Assembly (NCBI GenBank): GCA_024734495.1
Contig: JALMQS010000264.1
Span: 186,001-250,000, forward strand
DNA from: Forficula auricularia
Taxonomy: Eukaryota; Arthropoda; Insecta; Dermaptera; Forficulidae
Direction of reading: 5' to 3'
DNA length: 64,000 bases
Shown: positions 10,571 through 20,710 of the stretch, piece by piece
Layout: the number at the start of each line of letters is the position of its first letter
How positions within the stretch are numbered: position 1 is the first letter of the stretch
Translations under genes and position numbers: made by a program
The notes under the pieces: generated by a model
What the model was told of the DNA's origin: nothing
Databases searched by the model: none
The model's input: only the letters and a program-made list of their open reading frames with translations

Positions 10571-10886
10571 TGTATAATTAATTAATGGTTCGTTTATTTT
10601 TTTAGATTTTGGTAAATCATTTATTTAATGATGCATTGAAGAAATACAATCCCATAATATTAATTTTTGAGCAAATTTTTGGCGTTTGGAGAGTGAAACA
10701 CAAGTATAAGTGGAGCTCCTTCTATTTTCGACCTGGAAAAATATATATATTTTTTTTAATAATATCTATTTATCGGTGAATTGAAGAATTATACAAATAA
10801 TATTAAAGAAAATTCTAAAATTTTAATTTTTGAATTAGTTTTATGAGTTCGAAATGGTGAGAAAAAATTTCAAATTTAAACCGAAC

Positions 10887-11009
10887 CATGCGCGGATCCA
10901 GGGGGGGGCGATGGGGGCGACCGCCCCCCCCCAAAGCATTGGAGATCAACATTTATATTTATTTTTTTTTTTTTATAAGATTAAATTTTAAAATTGAAGA
11001 AAATAAAGT

Positions 11010-11041
<32 letters not shown>

Positions 11042-11170
11042 GCGGCGTCTCTGACCCCCCCCCCGCTTGGAAAATTCGATCGCGACACACTTCCGAGATC
11101 AAAAGTAGGTGATCTTATATTTCGGCGACCGCCCCCCCCCCCCCAAATCAGAGGTCTGGATCCGCGCCTG
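10887..11170. mobile_element. hAT non-autonomous element, 284 bp (family C)
   Basis: The termini are CATGCGCGGATCCAG and CTGGATCCGCGCCTG. It is flanked by a perfect 8 bp duplication AACCGAAC (10879-10886 and 11171-11178), as for hAT transposons. It contains long poly-G/poly-C runs and a (GT)n tract (11014-11041). A second copy, with its interior in the opposite orientation, is 37749-38154. Confidence 0.9.
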
Positions 11171-11400
11171 AACCGAACCGTACCAAAAAATTTTCATGTC
11201 ATAGAATTTTTTACATTACCTATTTGTAATGATTAAAAAAGTGATTTTTACAAAATAACAAAAACAAAACTATGATAAGCTAAATTTATTATTTGAGATT
11301 TAATATATATCTTAAATTGAAAGTTCATAATAAAAATAAAAATAAAATAAATAAAAAAATAAAATAATAATAATAAAAATAATAATAATAATAAAAATCA

Positions 11401-11526
11401 TACATTAATTTCTGTGAATCCATTGTAATAGACTGATGAAGAGAGCAAACCCCTAGAAACTATTGTCTCGTTATAAATAAATTTTATAATTCCAGCAGAA
11501 GACACACTCTTTATTGTCTACTTCAA
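11401..11526 (+). mobile_element. Hammerhead element family A, 3' fragment
   Basis: It keeps the core CTGATGA (11433-11439) and GTC (11465-11467), but stem II has lost pairing. It ends in CTTTATTGTCTACTTCAA. It is probably an inactive relic. Confidence 0.6.
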
Positions 11527-12970
11527 TATAATATATCTACTAAATAAAATAATAATATAATAAGAATAAATAATTTAATAAATAAAAATTGTCATAAAGT
11601 CCGGGGCTGTAATTACAATGGTATCTTGTCTAAATAAAATTAGAGAATAAAGAAAAGATTTAAGATTATAGACAAAAGGATCAAGCTGGATTCGAACCCG
11701 GGACCTCTGGGTCTCAGCTTCGAATTCCACTATTTGTCTATAATACAATTTATTTTTTTATTTTTTCAACTTTGAGTATCGTGATAAATAGTGAGGTGTT
11801 TAGAAATAATTTAATAATAATCGTTAGGCCACTACACACGACAGCGAAACATGAATAATAAATAAATATTAAATGAAAAAAAATGTAATTCCATGAATTT
11901 AACATACGTATTATTTTTTTTCAATTTAAAAAAACAAATAAATAAATAAAACTGCATTTTGTTTTTGTAATGATATGAATAATTTCATTTTTCTATCAAA
12001 CGATATTTGTGTATGTCTGTGTATCTGATTATTATTAACTATAATGTTTCAATTGAAAATACACATTTTTATATACTAGGTATAAACGCGATTCAATGAT
12101 CAATGTAAAAAAGGAGAAAAAAATCTCTCCTTGATAATAATAAATCAAATCAATCGCTTTTAATTTTTTTTTTGTTTCAATTATCGATTTTTAAAATTTA
12201 TTGTTCACTTCATTTGTGCAAAATAAAAAAAAAAAAGAATCAATTGATTCAAAATAATTGAATTTAAGGAGAAGATATATTTTTTTTTTGTTCTAATTCT
12301 AAAAGGTTTCTTTTCTATAAAAAAAAAAAATTGAAAATGGAAGCCGAACTCTTTTGTATTCGGTGTTTTAAGTTCAATGGGATGCTCACGAAAATGGAAT
12401 GGTGGGGGTTGAATGAAAGAGTGAATATCCAAAAAACACCCCCCCCCCCCCCCCCACCCACCATCCCGTATTCTTCTCACATTGAGAAATTAAGAAAAGC
12501 GAGCTTCGTTTTACGACCGCTTTGCTTTCTGATTGAAAATCTTGCTTTTATGAATACAAAAGTATGGTCAAGTATTTCGAATAATGCATAAAAAATGTGA
12601 TCTATAACAAAAATACTGCGTTACGATACATTTTAGACGATTTTATTATGTGATTTGTTTTATCTAATAAATTTTCTTAAACAAATCACAAACTACTAAA
12701 GGGCATTTGTGCCTGTCTCTGTATGTTTGTATGTCCGTCCCACAACAAAACAGTCGTCATGGTTACCAATTTAAATGAAATTATATAAAAATAAAAACAT
12801 TTAATTCTGTTAAATTCCGCAAACATTTCTCTATAAAAATAAAAAATACAATTTATTTTCAAAAAGCAATTAAAATTGACTCCAAGATTAGTTACGATAA
12901 TTCTGGGATCGGGGAGAGGGTTTGTGGATGGAGAGTGGTTAGAGATAGAGGAGAGAGGGTTCAGGGGGAA
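11527..12970. other. AT-rich spacer with a tRNA-like relic
   Basis: A minus-strand B box GGGTTCGAATCC with flanking tRNA-like sequence lies at 11675-11745. A poly-C run occurs at 12437-12455. No gene: the open frames here are low-complexity translations. Confidence 0.5.
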
Positions 12971-13083
12971 GGAGGTGGGAGTCCTGGGGAAGGGAGGTGG
13001 GGGTCCAGGGGAAAGAGGTGGGGGTCCAGGGGAGAGGTGGGGGTCCAGGGGAGAGGTGGGGGTCCAGGGTGGGGAGGTGAGGG
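12971..13083 (+). repeat. G-rich minisatellite
   Basis: About five tandem units of roughly 19-22 bp with consensus GAGGTGGGGGTCCAGGGGA. The G-run spacing could support G-quadruplex folding. Similar GGGGTCCAGGGG words occur at 1664-1690. Confidence 0.8.
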
Positions 13084-13109
13084 ATCATGGGTAATAAAAT
13101 CGTCTAAAA

Positions 13110-13165
13110 CAGTGATTTCCAAAGTGCTGCCTACGCCTCCAGAGGGGAGCAATTAAATAATAAGC
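13110..13165 (+). mobile_element. hAT terminus fragment
   Basis: CAGTGATTTCCAAAGTGCTG matches the common hAT terminal pattern CAGTGGTTCCCAAA-. I could not find the other end or a duplication. Confidence 0.4.
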
Positions 13166-14130
13166 TCATCCCGATAAATATGAAAATCTACAAAATAGTC
13201 TACCAATCGTCTCTTTAATATTATAAAAAAATTTAGAGGAATATAATTTTTCTTAAGAATATATTTATATTTTTTTTATTTTTGTTTAAGGTTATTTGAT
13301 CTCCAAGACAATATGTGTCTTTTTTCAAAATATTTATTTGTTTATAGTTAGTACTTTATATTCATTTTTCAAAGTAACTTTTTCAAATATGTTCAAAAAT
13401 TTCATTGATAAAAGGGAGAACCACAGGAGGGAGGGCAATTTGATTTTTAAGGGGGCCAATTATAAAATAGAGCCAGTCTAGTGGTAAGTATTTGTGTTTT
13501 ATATTTTTTTTATTTCAGTTTTAGAAACACAATATAACACATTTTACAGAAAAAAAATTCATATGGAAAAAATATGTTATTTTGCGATAGGGAAAATGCC
13601 TGCTGAAAAAAGAAACCCTATCGATGTGAAATCCCTACAACACAATATTTTTTGTATTCAATTTTATTTTTACTGTAGCGTTCAAAAGTAACATGGAACC
13701 CTATTATTATTGATACAATATCTGTGTGTCTGTCCGTCTGTCAGAGTAGCTAAATATAAAAATCTACAAAACTAGTTAGCCGTATTTGAAAAAATAAATG
13801 TTAACAAAATTCGATTAGTGATTAGCTTCAGGAATATATAAAATACACATAAATGTATGTAGAACTATATAAAATACTAATCAACAAAATTTTGTTTTTG
13901 TAATTACATATATTTATATAAATAATATTTCATTTTTAGAATATAAAAATTATGTATATGTTACATAGGGGGTATGAGAATTTTAGAAAAGTACACACTG
14001 GTCTAAGATATATTCTGTAATGGAAAATCGTACCTTTTTGTTAGAGATTACATTTTATTCCGAAATTACCATATAATTTTAGAGGAAATTGTTTAAATAT
14101 AATATTTTTTGTTGCAGGTGAGGGTTTATG
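13166..14130. other. AT-rich spacer
   Basis: No gene or bounded element is seen. A GGAACCCTATTATTATTG word (13694-13711) belongs to the AGGGTTCCGT repeat type. Confidence 0.5.
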
Positions 14131-14139
14131 TTTACGTTA

Positions 14140-14235
14140 CTCTGCGGGATATGGTGATCTGTTGGTTAAAACGCAAACGTTGGGTTATACTTATACAAGA
14201 AAAATAATAGGTTGGAATCCTGTCGGGTGCTCAAT
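14140..14235 (+). repeat. Degenerate tRNA-derived sequence
   Basis: An A-box-like TTGGTTAAAACG (14162-14173) is followed by a B-box-like GGTTGGAATCC (14211-14221). It is read as an old SINE head. Confidence 0.35.
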
Positions 14236-14288
14236 TTCATCAAAAATAATAAATAAATTGGGGTTGTTATCGTCCATGTTGAAAATTT

Positions 14289-14513
14289 TTCTTATGTGGC
14301 TGATTATTTATTATAGGGAACTTTGGACTTGAAACAATTTGGAAGTTACATTTTTACAACGTTGCTATGTTTCGAAGTATATTTTTCTGATTTTTCTGCT
14401 TAAAAATTGCCTGAGTAAGCAGAAAAAGATACTGCGAAATGTAGCAACATTTTAAAAATTTAACTTCCAATTTATTTCCACATCCAAGTTCTCTATAATC
14501 AGCCACATAAGAA
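14289..14513. mobile_element. MITE, 225 bp palindromic
   Basis: TTCTTATGTGGCTGATTAT is mirrored by ATAATCAGCCACATAAGAA. The arms of about 100 bp surround a short centre near 14400-14415. No duplication was identified with certainty. Confidence 0.6.
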
Positions 14514-14772
14514 TAATAATAATTAATTTCTAGATGTGTGGAGTTACAGACATAATTACACTGCTCGACAAAAATTAAATAAAAATTTCTCCCCGTTAAT
14601 CTAACAATGGAATCCAGTAGAGTTTTCTACGCTGATTATCATGCAATTTCCCTATTTTTTACAACACGCCAGAGTTTTGAGATATTATTGGTCAAAACGA
14701 CGAAAAAGGCCATTTTGACTTATTTTAGAGTCTCATTAGATATTAAAGAGCAATATTTAAAATCAAAATATT

Positions 14773-15015
14773 ATTAAATTGAAAGTTTTTGCCGAGAGTA
14801 GCAAAATTTTTATATATTGAAGGAGACAATAAAAGAGTGTGTCTTCTGCTGGAATTATAAATTTTATTTATTTATAACGAGACTATAGTTTCGAGGGCTT
14901 TGCCCTCTTCATCAGTCTATTACAATGTATTCACAGGAATTAATTCTACTCTAGTTATAAATAAATAAAATTTATAATTCTAGCAAAAGACACACTCTTT
15001 TATTGTCTCCTTCAA
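14773..15015 (-). mobile_element. Hammerhead element family A nested in foldback G
   Basis: It starts TTAAATTGAAAG, ends TATTGTCTCCTTCAA and is bounded by a perfect 11 bp duplication TCAAAATATTA (14762-14772 and 15016-15026) of foldback sequence. One half keeps an intact hammerhead; the other has lost it by deletion. It shows the same ends and duplication length as 8145-8468. Confidence 0.85.
14873..14923 (-). ncRNA. Hammerhead ribozyme motif, family A
   Basis: On the minus strand: core CTGATGA (14909-14915), stem II GAGGGC/GCCCTC with an AAA loop, GAA, palindrome ACTATAGT, and GTC site (14881-14883). It is identical in all key positions to the copy at 8362-8411. Confidence 0.8.
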
Positions 15016-15051
15016 TCAAAATATTATGTTGATGTAATAGAAAACCGTTTC

Positions 15052-15231
15052 CTTTTTTTTTTTTTTAATGATATTGATGTGAGAAGGAGATACACCAGAA
15101 GGTGCATTCCCTAAAGGCCTGTATGGGATGGCCTCTCCATCGTGAAAAGAACAGAGTAGAAGGAAAGAAGCCGGGATCACGAGCCAAATCTCAGAAAGTT
15201 AGATACAATCCAATTCACTAAGTTCCTCTTT
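15052..15231 (-). mobile_element. SINE A, 3' fragment
   Basis: A poly-T run then AATGATATTGATGTGAGAAG is the 3' tail of SINE A read in reverse. The copy stops before the tRNA-related head and is inserted in foldback G copy 2. Confidence 0.75.
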
Positions 15232-15749
15232 GATTCTCAAATTATAACTTGAATTTAGCTCAATTAGAACTCGAGTTATAGCTAAAAGACGAAGACCATA
15301 TGTTTTTATCTATGTTTTTTATCCTTTATACCACATAGTTTTAGTTTTTTTAATTATAACTTGAGTTCTAATTGAGCTAAAAACAAGTGGTAATTTGGAA
15401 ATCAAAGAGGAAGCTGTTTTTTATTACGTCAATGAAATATTTTGATTTCAAATATTTCTGTTTAATATCTAATGGGACTCGAAAATAGGTCAAAATAGCC
15501 TTTTTGGTCGTTTTGACCGATAATATCTCAAAACTCTAACGAGTTGTAAAAAATCGGGAAATTTCATGATAATCAGCGTATAAAACTCTACTGGAATCCA
15601 TTGTTAGGTTTACGGGGGGAAATCTTTGTTGATCAGTGTTATTGAATATTATTACTTGACTTACGCGGTTTAAAAATAAAAATTTAAAGTAAATTTATCT
15701 AAATTATTTTGATGTTGTGAAATTAATTGAGTGTTTTCGTGTTTGTCAA

Positions 15750-16080
15750 GTCGGCGGGCGGGCAGACTGCAGTGGCGTATTCTTTTCCTTTTTCTTGGTG
15801 CCAGGCATGCAAGCAGGCCGAATTGACTTGCGGCTTCAGCTGATATTTAGTCCAAAAGGGAGAGTAGAGTAAAGGGGTTGGCTGGCTGGCTGGCTGACTG
15901 GACGGCAACGGGAGGCGACGCCTCGCACAGCCTTGCTGGCGCCAGCCTAACCCTAAGGCCAATCAATACGGGCCTTGGGTCGCCATGGCGACATGCCACG
16001 TGCGTGCAGACGGCCCTTCTTCAGGACCGAAACCCTCCCACCCTCTACGTCCACGTGACATACACACACACATTCTGACA
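15750..16080. promoter_or_regulatory. GC-rich island with palindromic factor-site motifs
   Basis: This is the most GC-rich non-repetitive block in the first third of the window. It contains a 14 bp palindrome GTCGCCATGGCGAC (15979-15992) close to the RFX X-box pattern, CCAAT (15959-15963), and two CACGTG E-boxes (15997-16002, 16052-16057). It could be an enhancer or a distal promoter. No transcript evidence is available from sequence. Confidence 0.35.
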
Positions 16081-16328
16081 ACAACATCCTGCCGTTCACT
16101 AGAGCAGCGTTGTTGTTGTTACAAAAAACAACAAAAAGAGATCAAGCCCCCAATCTAGATATATCAATCATCACTCGCTAACCTGTCAGATTAATTAAAA
16201 AAACAAAAAACAAACTAACAAATAAATAAATAAAAAAAATCTAGTATGTTTTACACAGTCTAGGTGACTTTCGCTTACCCGGTTTAAAGTATTAAAATTA
16301 AATTATTAATTTATTGCTCAACTATTTA

Positions 16329-16553
16329 CGTTATTTCACGCCAAAAAAAATGAAAAATAAAATTACCTATGGTTGTTAAAAGAATAAAATTGAAATTGAT
16401 GTAACTATGTGACGTCACGTTTGCTGTGATCCCTTTCTCGCATCAGATTGTAACGCCTATCTATATATGATCAAAACAAACGTGACGTCACATATTCCTT
16501 ATCATTCTTTTAACAAATTAAATTTTTATCTTTTTTTTTGGTGTGAAATAACG
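16329..16553. mobile_element. Tc1/mariner-type MITE, 225 bp
   Basis: Inverted ends CGTTATTTCACGCCAAAAAA and TTTTTTGGTGTGAAATAACG are flanked by TA on both sides, fitting a TA duplication. Two TGACGTCA palindromes lie inside (16410-16417 and 16483-16490). Confidence 0.7.
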
Positions 16554-16844
16554 TAATATGATGATTTTAAATCTTGATTTAGTAAAATTGATTTTAAATT
16601 AAAAGATTAAAAAAAAAAAGTGAATTTTCAGTGAGATAATTTCAACATTTTACTTCCTCTATTATATAGATATAGATTTTTAACTTCAAATTCGGACTTT
16701 TCCATATCAAATTCATGATTTTTCAAACCAAATTAAGTATTTTAAAAATCAAAATCAGACTTTTTTCAAATCAAATTCAGAATTTATTAATAAACAGTTG
16801 AAATTTGCTAAAATTTGCTACATTGTAAGATATTTGCGAACCAA

Positions 16845-17235
16845 TTTTCAGCTCATTAGCTAAAACTATTCTAAAATGACAATTTATATTATCGGGAAAT
16901 GTTTTTAGGTAAAAAGCTAAAATTTGGTGGATTCTAAGATATTTGCGTTCTAATTTTAACTAAAACATTTTAAGATTAGCATTTTGTAATCTTAAGAAAC
17001 TTTTTCAGGTAAACAGATAAAATTTGGTGGATTCTAAGATATTTGCGTACCAATTTTCAGTTGATCAACTAAAACCTTTCAAGATTGGAATTTTGAACTA
17101 TGAGGAAACATTTTCAGGTAAAAAGCTAAAATTTGGTGCATTCTAAGATATATGCGTACCACTTTTCAGCTGATCAACTAAAACCTTTCAAGATTGGCAT
17201 TTTGAACTATCAGCAAACATTTTCAGGTAAAAAGC
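16845..17235 (+). repeat. Imperfect tandem repeat, units of about 97-112 bp
   Basis: GCTAAAATTTGGTGGATTCT, ATATTTGCGTACCA and TTTTCAGGTAAAAAG recur three to four times. Units differ by small indels. Confidence 0.75.
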
Positions 17236-17326
17236 TATAATTTCATATGTAAAATATGGATGGTTTTATAGAAATTATGAATTTTGTTTGAAAAGTCCAA
17301 ATTTGGTTTTTAAAATCCAAAATTTG

Positions 17327-17534
17327 TAGTGATGAACAAAGAAAGACCAAGACCGAGACTTTGCTTTGCTCATCACTAATTATTAATACTCAAAAACAAA
17401 ATAATAATAATATTTTTCTTAAAAGTGATCAGGGCTTTCTAAACACCCCTATAGAAGACTTTACAAACACACCCTCCGCCTATATTAATTAGTGATGAGC
17501 AGAATTGGTCTTGGTCTTGCTTTGCTCATCACTA
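17327..17534. mobile_element. hAT MITE, 208 bp
   Basis: Ends TAGTGATGAACAAAG and CTTTGCTCATCACTA are typical of hAT transposons. It is flanked by a perfect 8 bp duplication AAAATTTG (17319-17326 and 17535-17542) and nested in the mariner-type element above. Confidence 0.9.
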
Positions 17535-17594
17535 AAAATTTGATAATGAAAAGTCTGAATTTGAAGTTAAAAACCTATATATTATAGGAGAAAG

Positions 17595-18372
17595 TAATAA
17601 AAAATAAATTAAATTAAATAAAAAATGATCCCCAGTCAAGATCAATATCTAATTCTCTTCCTCTCGTTTGTGTTTCTTCTTTATGGAAATCAGTTTACGA
17701 AATGCTCAAGAAGTCGTGAAATATGACTGCGCGATTGTAATGCGGAAAGAATAAAAAGATTATTGGATAAAACAAAAATAACAAAAAAACAAAAAAAAGT
17801 ACGTGACGATACAGAGAATTTCAATGAGGCATTGATAAATTATCAAAAAAAAAAAAAAAAAAATAGGTAGATTATCAGTAGCAAAGTTTAGGTATATATA
17901 ATTAGCCGGATTTTTTTCTCCCTATAAATCCTCAACGGCTCTTTAATCCCCTTCGTAGGATAAAAAAAGAATTTATGGCTCTCTTTCTTTAAAATATATT
18001 CATTGGCTAAGTAGCTGCCACTATTTCCTCTGATATAATAAACTACAATCCAAGAAGGCTTTAAATGATTTATTTATAGGCCATAATAGAATTGCTTGAG
18101 TCATTATCCAGGCAGGCCTCAGGGAGGCATATTTCATACTTGGAAATTGTGCCTCGCTGCTGCTACCGCCTGGAACTTATGCAACCGAACCAACCATTTA
18201 TGCAACGCCTAAAGGGACGGGCTTCCATGAATCTTACCTGCAAGAGGGAGGAAAAAAGCATGAACAAAAAATTCGTACCGTTCCAGATTACAATTTATAT
18301 TTAAGAAAAAGTTTCAGATCTAAATTGGATGAAAAAGTGAATATTTTTTCAATATTCAGTACGCTCTTATGT
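17595..18372. other. AT-rich spacer
   Basis: No bounded element or gene is seen. The block at 18085-18250 is of higher GC but has only a short frame resembling no known protein. Confidence 0.5.
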
Positions 18373-19018
18373 ACCCGTATAGCACAGAGACCAAAATACA
18401 ACTTTTTTGATTGGTTGAATTATAGTCTTTATTCAGTTTTAATTAGGTTGAATTACGGTCTCGTTTTTTTCCGTTTTGCAACCGTTGTATTACCGTTAAA
18501 TTATAGTCGCGAAGATTATAAAGCAACCGTTCCAAAAAGGTTGTCGCCAACATTTTTGTCGCAGATTTGCATCTGTTTATTTATAATTAAATATTTCTTT
18601 GATTTGATTAATATGTGGCGCTTCACAAAACTGTCGGTAGAGCGGGTCACAAATATAATGAATAATTACACAATTCTTTAATAATATTCAATAATCAACA
18701 TTATATATATAATGAATTAAAGAATTGTGTAATTATTCATTATATTAATCAAATCAAAGAAATATTTAATTATAAATAAACAGTTGCAAATCAGTGCCAA
18801 AAATGTTGTCGACAACCTGTTTGGAACGGTTGCATTATAAGTAATCTTTGCGACTATAATTTAACGATAATACAACAGTTGCAAAACGGGAAAAAACGAG
18901 ACAATAACTACCGTTTAGAAACCGTAATTCAACCTAATTAAAGCTATATAAAGACTATAATTCAACCAATCAAAAAAGTTGCATTTGGGTTTTATTTTGG
19001 TCTCTGTGCTATACGGGT
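18373..19018. mobile_element. Foldback element, 646 bp
   Basis: It begins ACCCGTATAGCACAGAGACC and ends with the exact mirror. The arms of about 290 bp are highly similar. The left arm has an additional 38 bp (about 18614-18651) with no counterpart on the right. Flanks CTCTTATGT and CTCATATTG only weakly resemble a 9 bp duplication, so a Mutator link is not established. Confidence 0.75.
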
Positions 19019-19126
19019 CTCATATTGTATCGCCTTTGGAAAAAATAATAAACATTAAATTTACTATAAAATTTAATTATCTTGAGAATGATATAAATTA
19101 AATTTCTTAATTAATTTTAATACATA

Positions 19127-19714
19127 TAGAGGGTGGGTCACGGGAAATGGATGTTTTGCAGGAAAGCATAATTCTGCGGATTTTTCAAAATAAAATATTT
19201 TCTTTTCTTAGGAACAATCACTAAACTATGCCATTATTGAATACTTATGAGCGAAAAATTATGTCTGATAAATGATGGCCATTTTCACGAACACAAATTT
19301 AAAGGCGCTCTCGAAAGTTTGCGTCCACTCTTGGCAAAGTTTCTTCAAAGTACTGTGCTGCGAATTTTACACAAAGGCCTAGGGCTTCATCCGTATAAAA
19401 TTCCTTAGTCCAACAGTTGAATGAGCGAGATTACCAATAACGATTCACTTTTTGACAAACAATGCTTGCCATGTTTGAAGAAAATGAGGATTTGACCATC
19501 ATAATGAGCATTGAAGCTCATTTTTATCAAGAGCGCCTTCGAATTTGTGTTAGTGAAAATGGCCATCATTTGTCAGGCGTAATTTTTCACCCATAGGCAT
19601 TCAATAATGGAATAGTTTAGTGATTGTTTCTATGAAAAAAAAATATTTTATTTTGAAAAATCTGCAGAGTTATGCTTTCCTGAAAAACATTCGTTTCCCG
19701 TGATTCACCCTGTA
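19127..19714 (+). mobile_element. Deleted mariner-like element
   Basis: It has long inverted termini (about 185 bp) starting GGGTGGGTCACGGGAAATG, mirrored by TTTCCCGTGATTCACCC, within TA-rich flanks. The interior keeps a fragment of a transposase. It is an internally deleted derivative. Confidence 0.7.
19352..19525 (+). pseudogene. Mariner-like transposase fragment
   Basis: One frame reads TVLRILHKGLGLHPYKIP, then after a small shift VQQLNERDYQ, RFTF and LAMFEENEDL, ending near MSIEAHF. This order (LRILHK..L..HPYKI, VQQL, ML..F.EN.D, MSDEAHF) is characteristic of arthropod mariner-like DDE transposases. The last motif normally holds the first catalytic Asp; here it reads SIEAHF, so that residue is lost. 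Internal stops and shifts make it a pseudogene. Confidence 0.7.
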
Positions 19715-20419
19715 TATATGAAGCGCTCAGAGCTAAAGTGGATCAAATCCAAAGTTGTAAAAATTTTGTTTGTTGCGGATTAATACTTGTTAGTGGTGTA
19801 TATTTTCAGAAACATGTGAACTAAGTTCCTGCCATTTCTATCTTTTAACAAATGGCAACAGTTTTCTTTGGACCTGATAAACTCTCATAAATTTTAAATT
19901 TCTTATTTCAGAAAATACTCTAAATGTTTGAAATTTTAGGGATAAATACATATATAAAATTTCATTGTATAGAAAAAGAAGGGTGATGTATTTCCTGAAT
20001 TTCTATTATACGTATGCATACCAAAATGATAATAATTATTTCATTGTTAATGTCCCACATGTCATTGTTTCGAGTATCATCGACAATATAAACAATTTAA
20101 AAATAATTTCTTTATGTTTCCCTGCGTGTGATTTTAATAAAATGTCAACTCATAATAAAATTAATCACAAAAATAAAAGTTTCAACAGCTTCATTACTAA
20201 TAAATATACTTTAGTTTAGATAAATAAAATATAAATATTTTGATAAAACTATACCGCTAGATTGAAATCGTTAATGACATATTTCTTAATTCCAGAAATC
20301 GGCAAGCGATTTGCTCAATTTATGAAATCAGCAAAATGTTGCCTGTTTTCCCAAAAAAATTAAATGGGATATTAAAATTATTTAACATTTTTTTTTAAAT
20401 TATTATTTTTCGAATTCCA
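19715..20419. other. AT-rich spacer
   Basis: The 84-residue frame at 19965-20219 is rich in Asn, Ile and Tyr, as expected of AT-rich noise. Nothing else is seen. Confidence 0.5.
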
Positions 20420-20430
20420 TTAGTAGATAT

Positions 20431-20710
20431 ATTCTTCTTTTAAGTGCCATATCAGGTCTCCCCGACCTTTCGGCACATATACCTGTGCTGAGTGTGTTTA
20501 GCTGTTTTACACAGATATACGGGACCTACTTTTTAACGCCGATTCCGAACTGCTAGTTTGGAGAGGTTGACTAGCCAATTATACTCTTGGTAGTTTGGCA
20601 TTGCTTTCCAAGCGGAGACGACTGCAAATATCTGTCGAGACTCAGTCTCGAATCAGCATACTTCAGGACAGCGGGCCGACACTCTGACCACTGACTCCCA
20701 GTCGCCTCTC
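20431..20710 (-). mobile_element. SINE B, full copy, 280 bp
   Basis: On the minus strand a tRNA-like head GGCGACTGGGAGTCAGTGGT leads to an A-box-like GTCAGTGGTCAGAGTG and a diverged B box (GATTCGAGACT). The 3' end is TGGCACTTAAAAGAAGAAT. Flanks TTAGTAGATAT (20420-20430) and TTAGTAGACAT (20711-20721) are an 11 bp duplication with one difference. The second copy is at 42059-42332. Confidence 0.85.

Larger units (their letters stand above)
14560..15640. mobile_element. Foldback element family G, copy 2 (host of two insertions)
   Basis: Its arms match copy 1 at 3193-3816. The left arm is interrupted by hammerhead element A (14773-15015) and then by a SINE A fragment (15052-15231). Removing both restores a palindrome of about 600 bp. 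The order of events is therefore foldback first, other insertions later. Confidence 0.75.
16653..17594. mobile_element. Tc1/mariner-type non-autonomous element with internal tandem units
   Basis: Ends CTTCCTCTATTATATA and TATATTATAGGAGAAAG are flanked by TA. The inverted arms include AACTTCAAATTCGGACTTTT and its mirror near 17545-17570. A hAT MITE (17327-17534) is inserted, and imperfect tandem units occupy 16845-17235. Confidence 0.65.

Noticed and set aside
14101..14118. Splice-acceptor-like pyrimidine tract plus CAG
   Set aside because: The following frame is short (29 residues) and overlaps a tRNA-like relic, so no exon is called.
16845..17235. CRISPR-like or satellite array
   Set aside because: Units are diverged, of unequal length and without unique spacers. 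It is an imperfect tandem repeat inside a transposon, and the window is eukaryotic.
18325..18681. 118-residue frame
   Set aside because: It lies inside the arm of a palindromic foldback element and is Ile/Phe/Tyr-rich, with no family resemblance.
18363..19028. Nine-base target duplication around the 646 bp foldback
   Set aside because: CTCTTATGT versus CTCATATTG agree at only six of nine positions, so it is too weak to assign Mutator.
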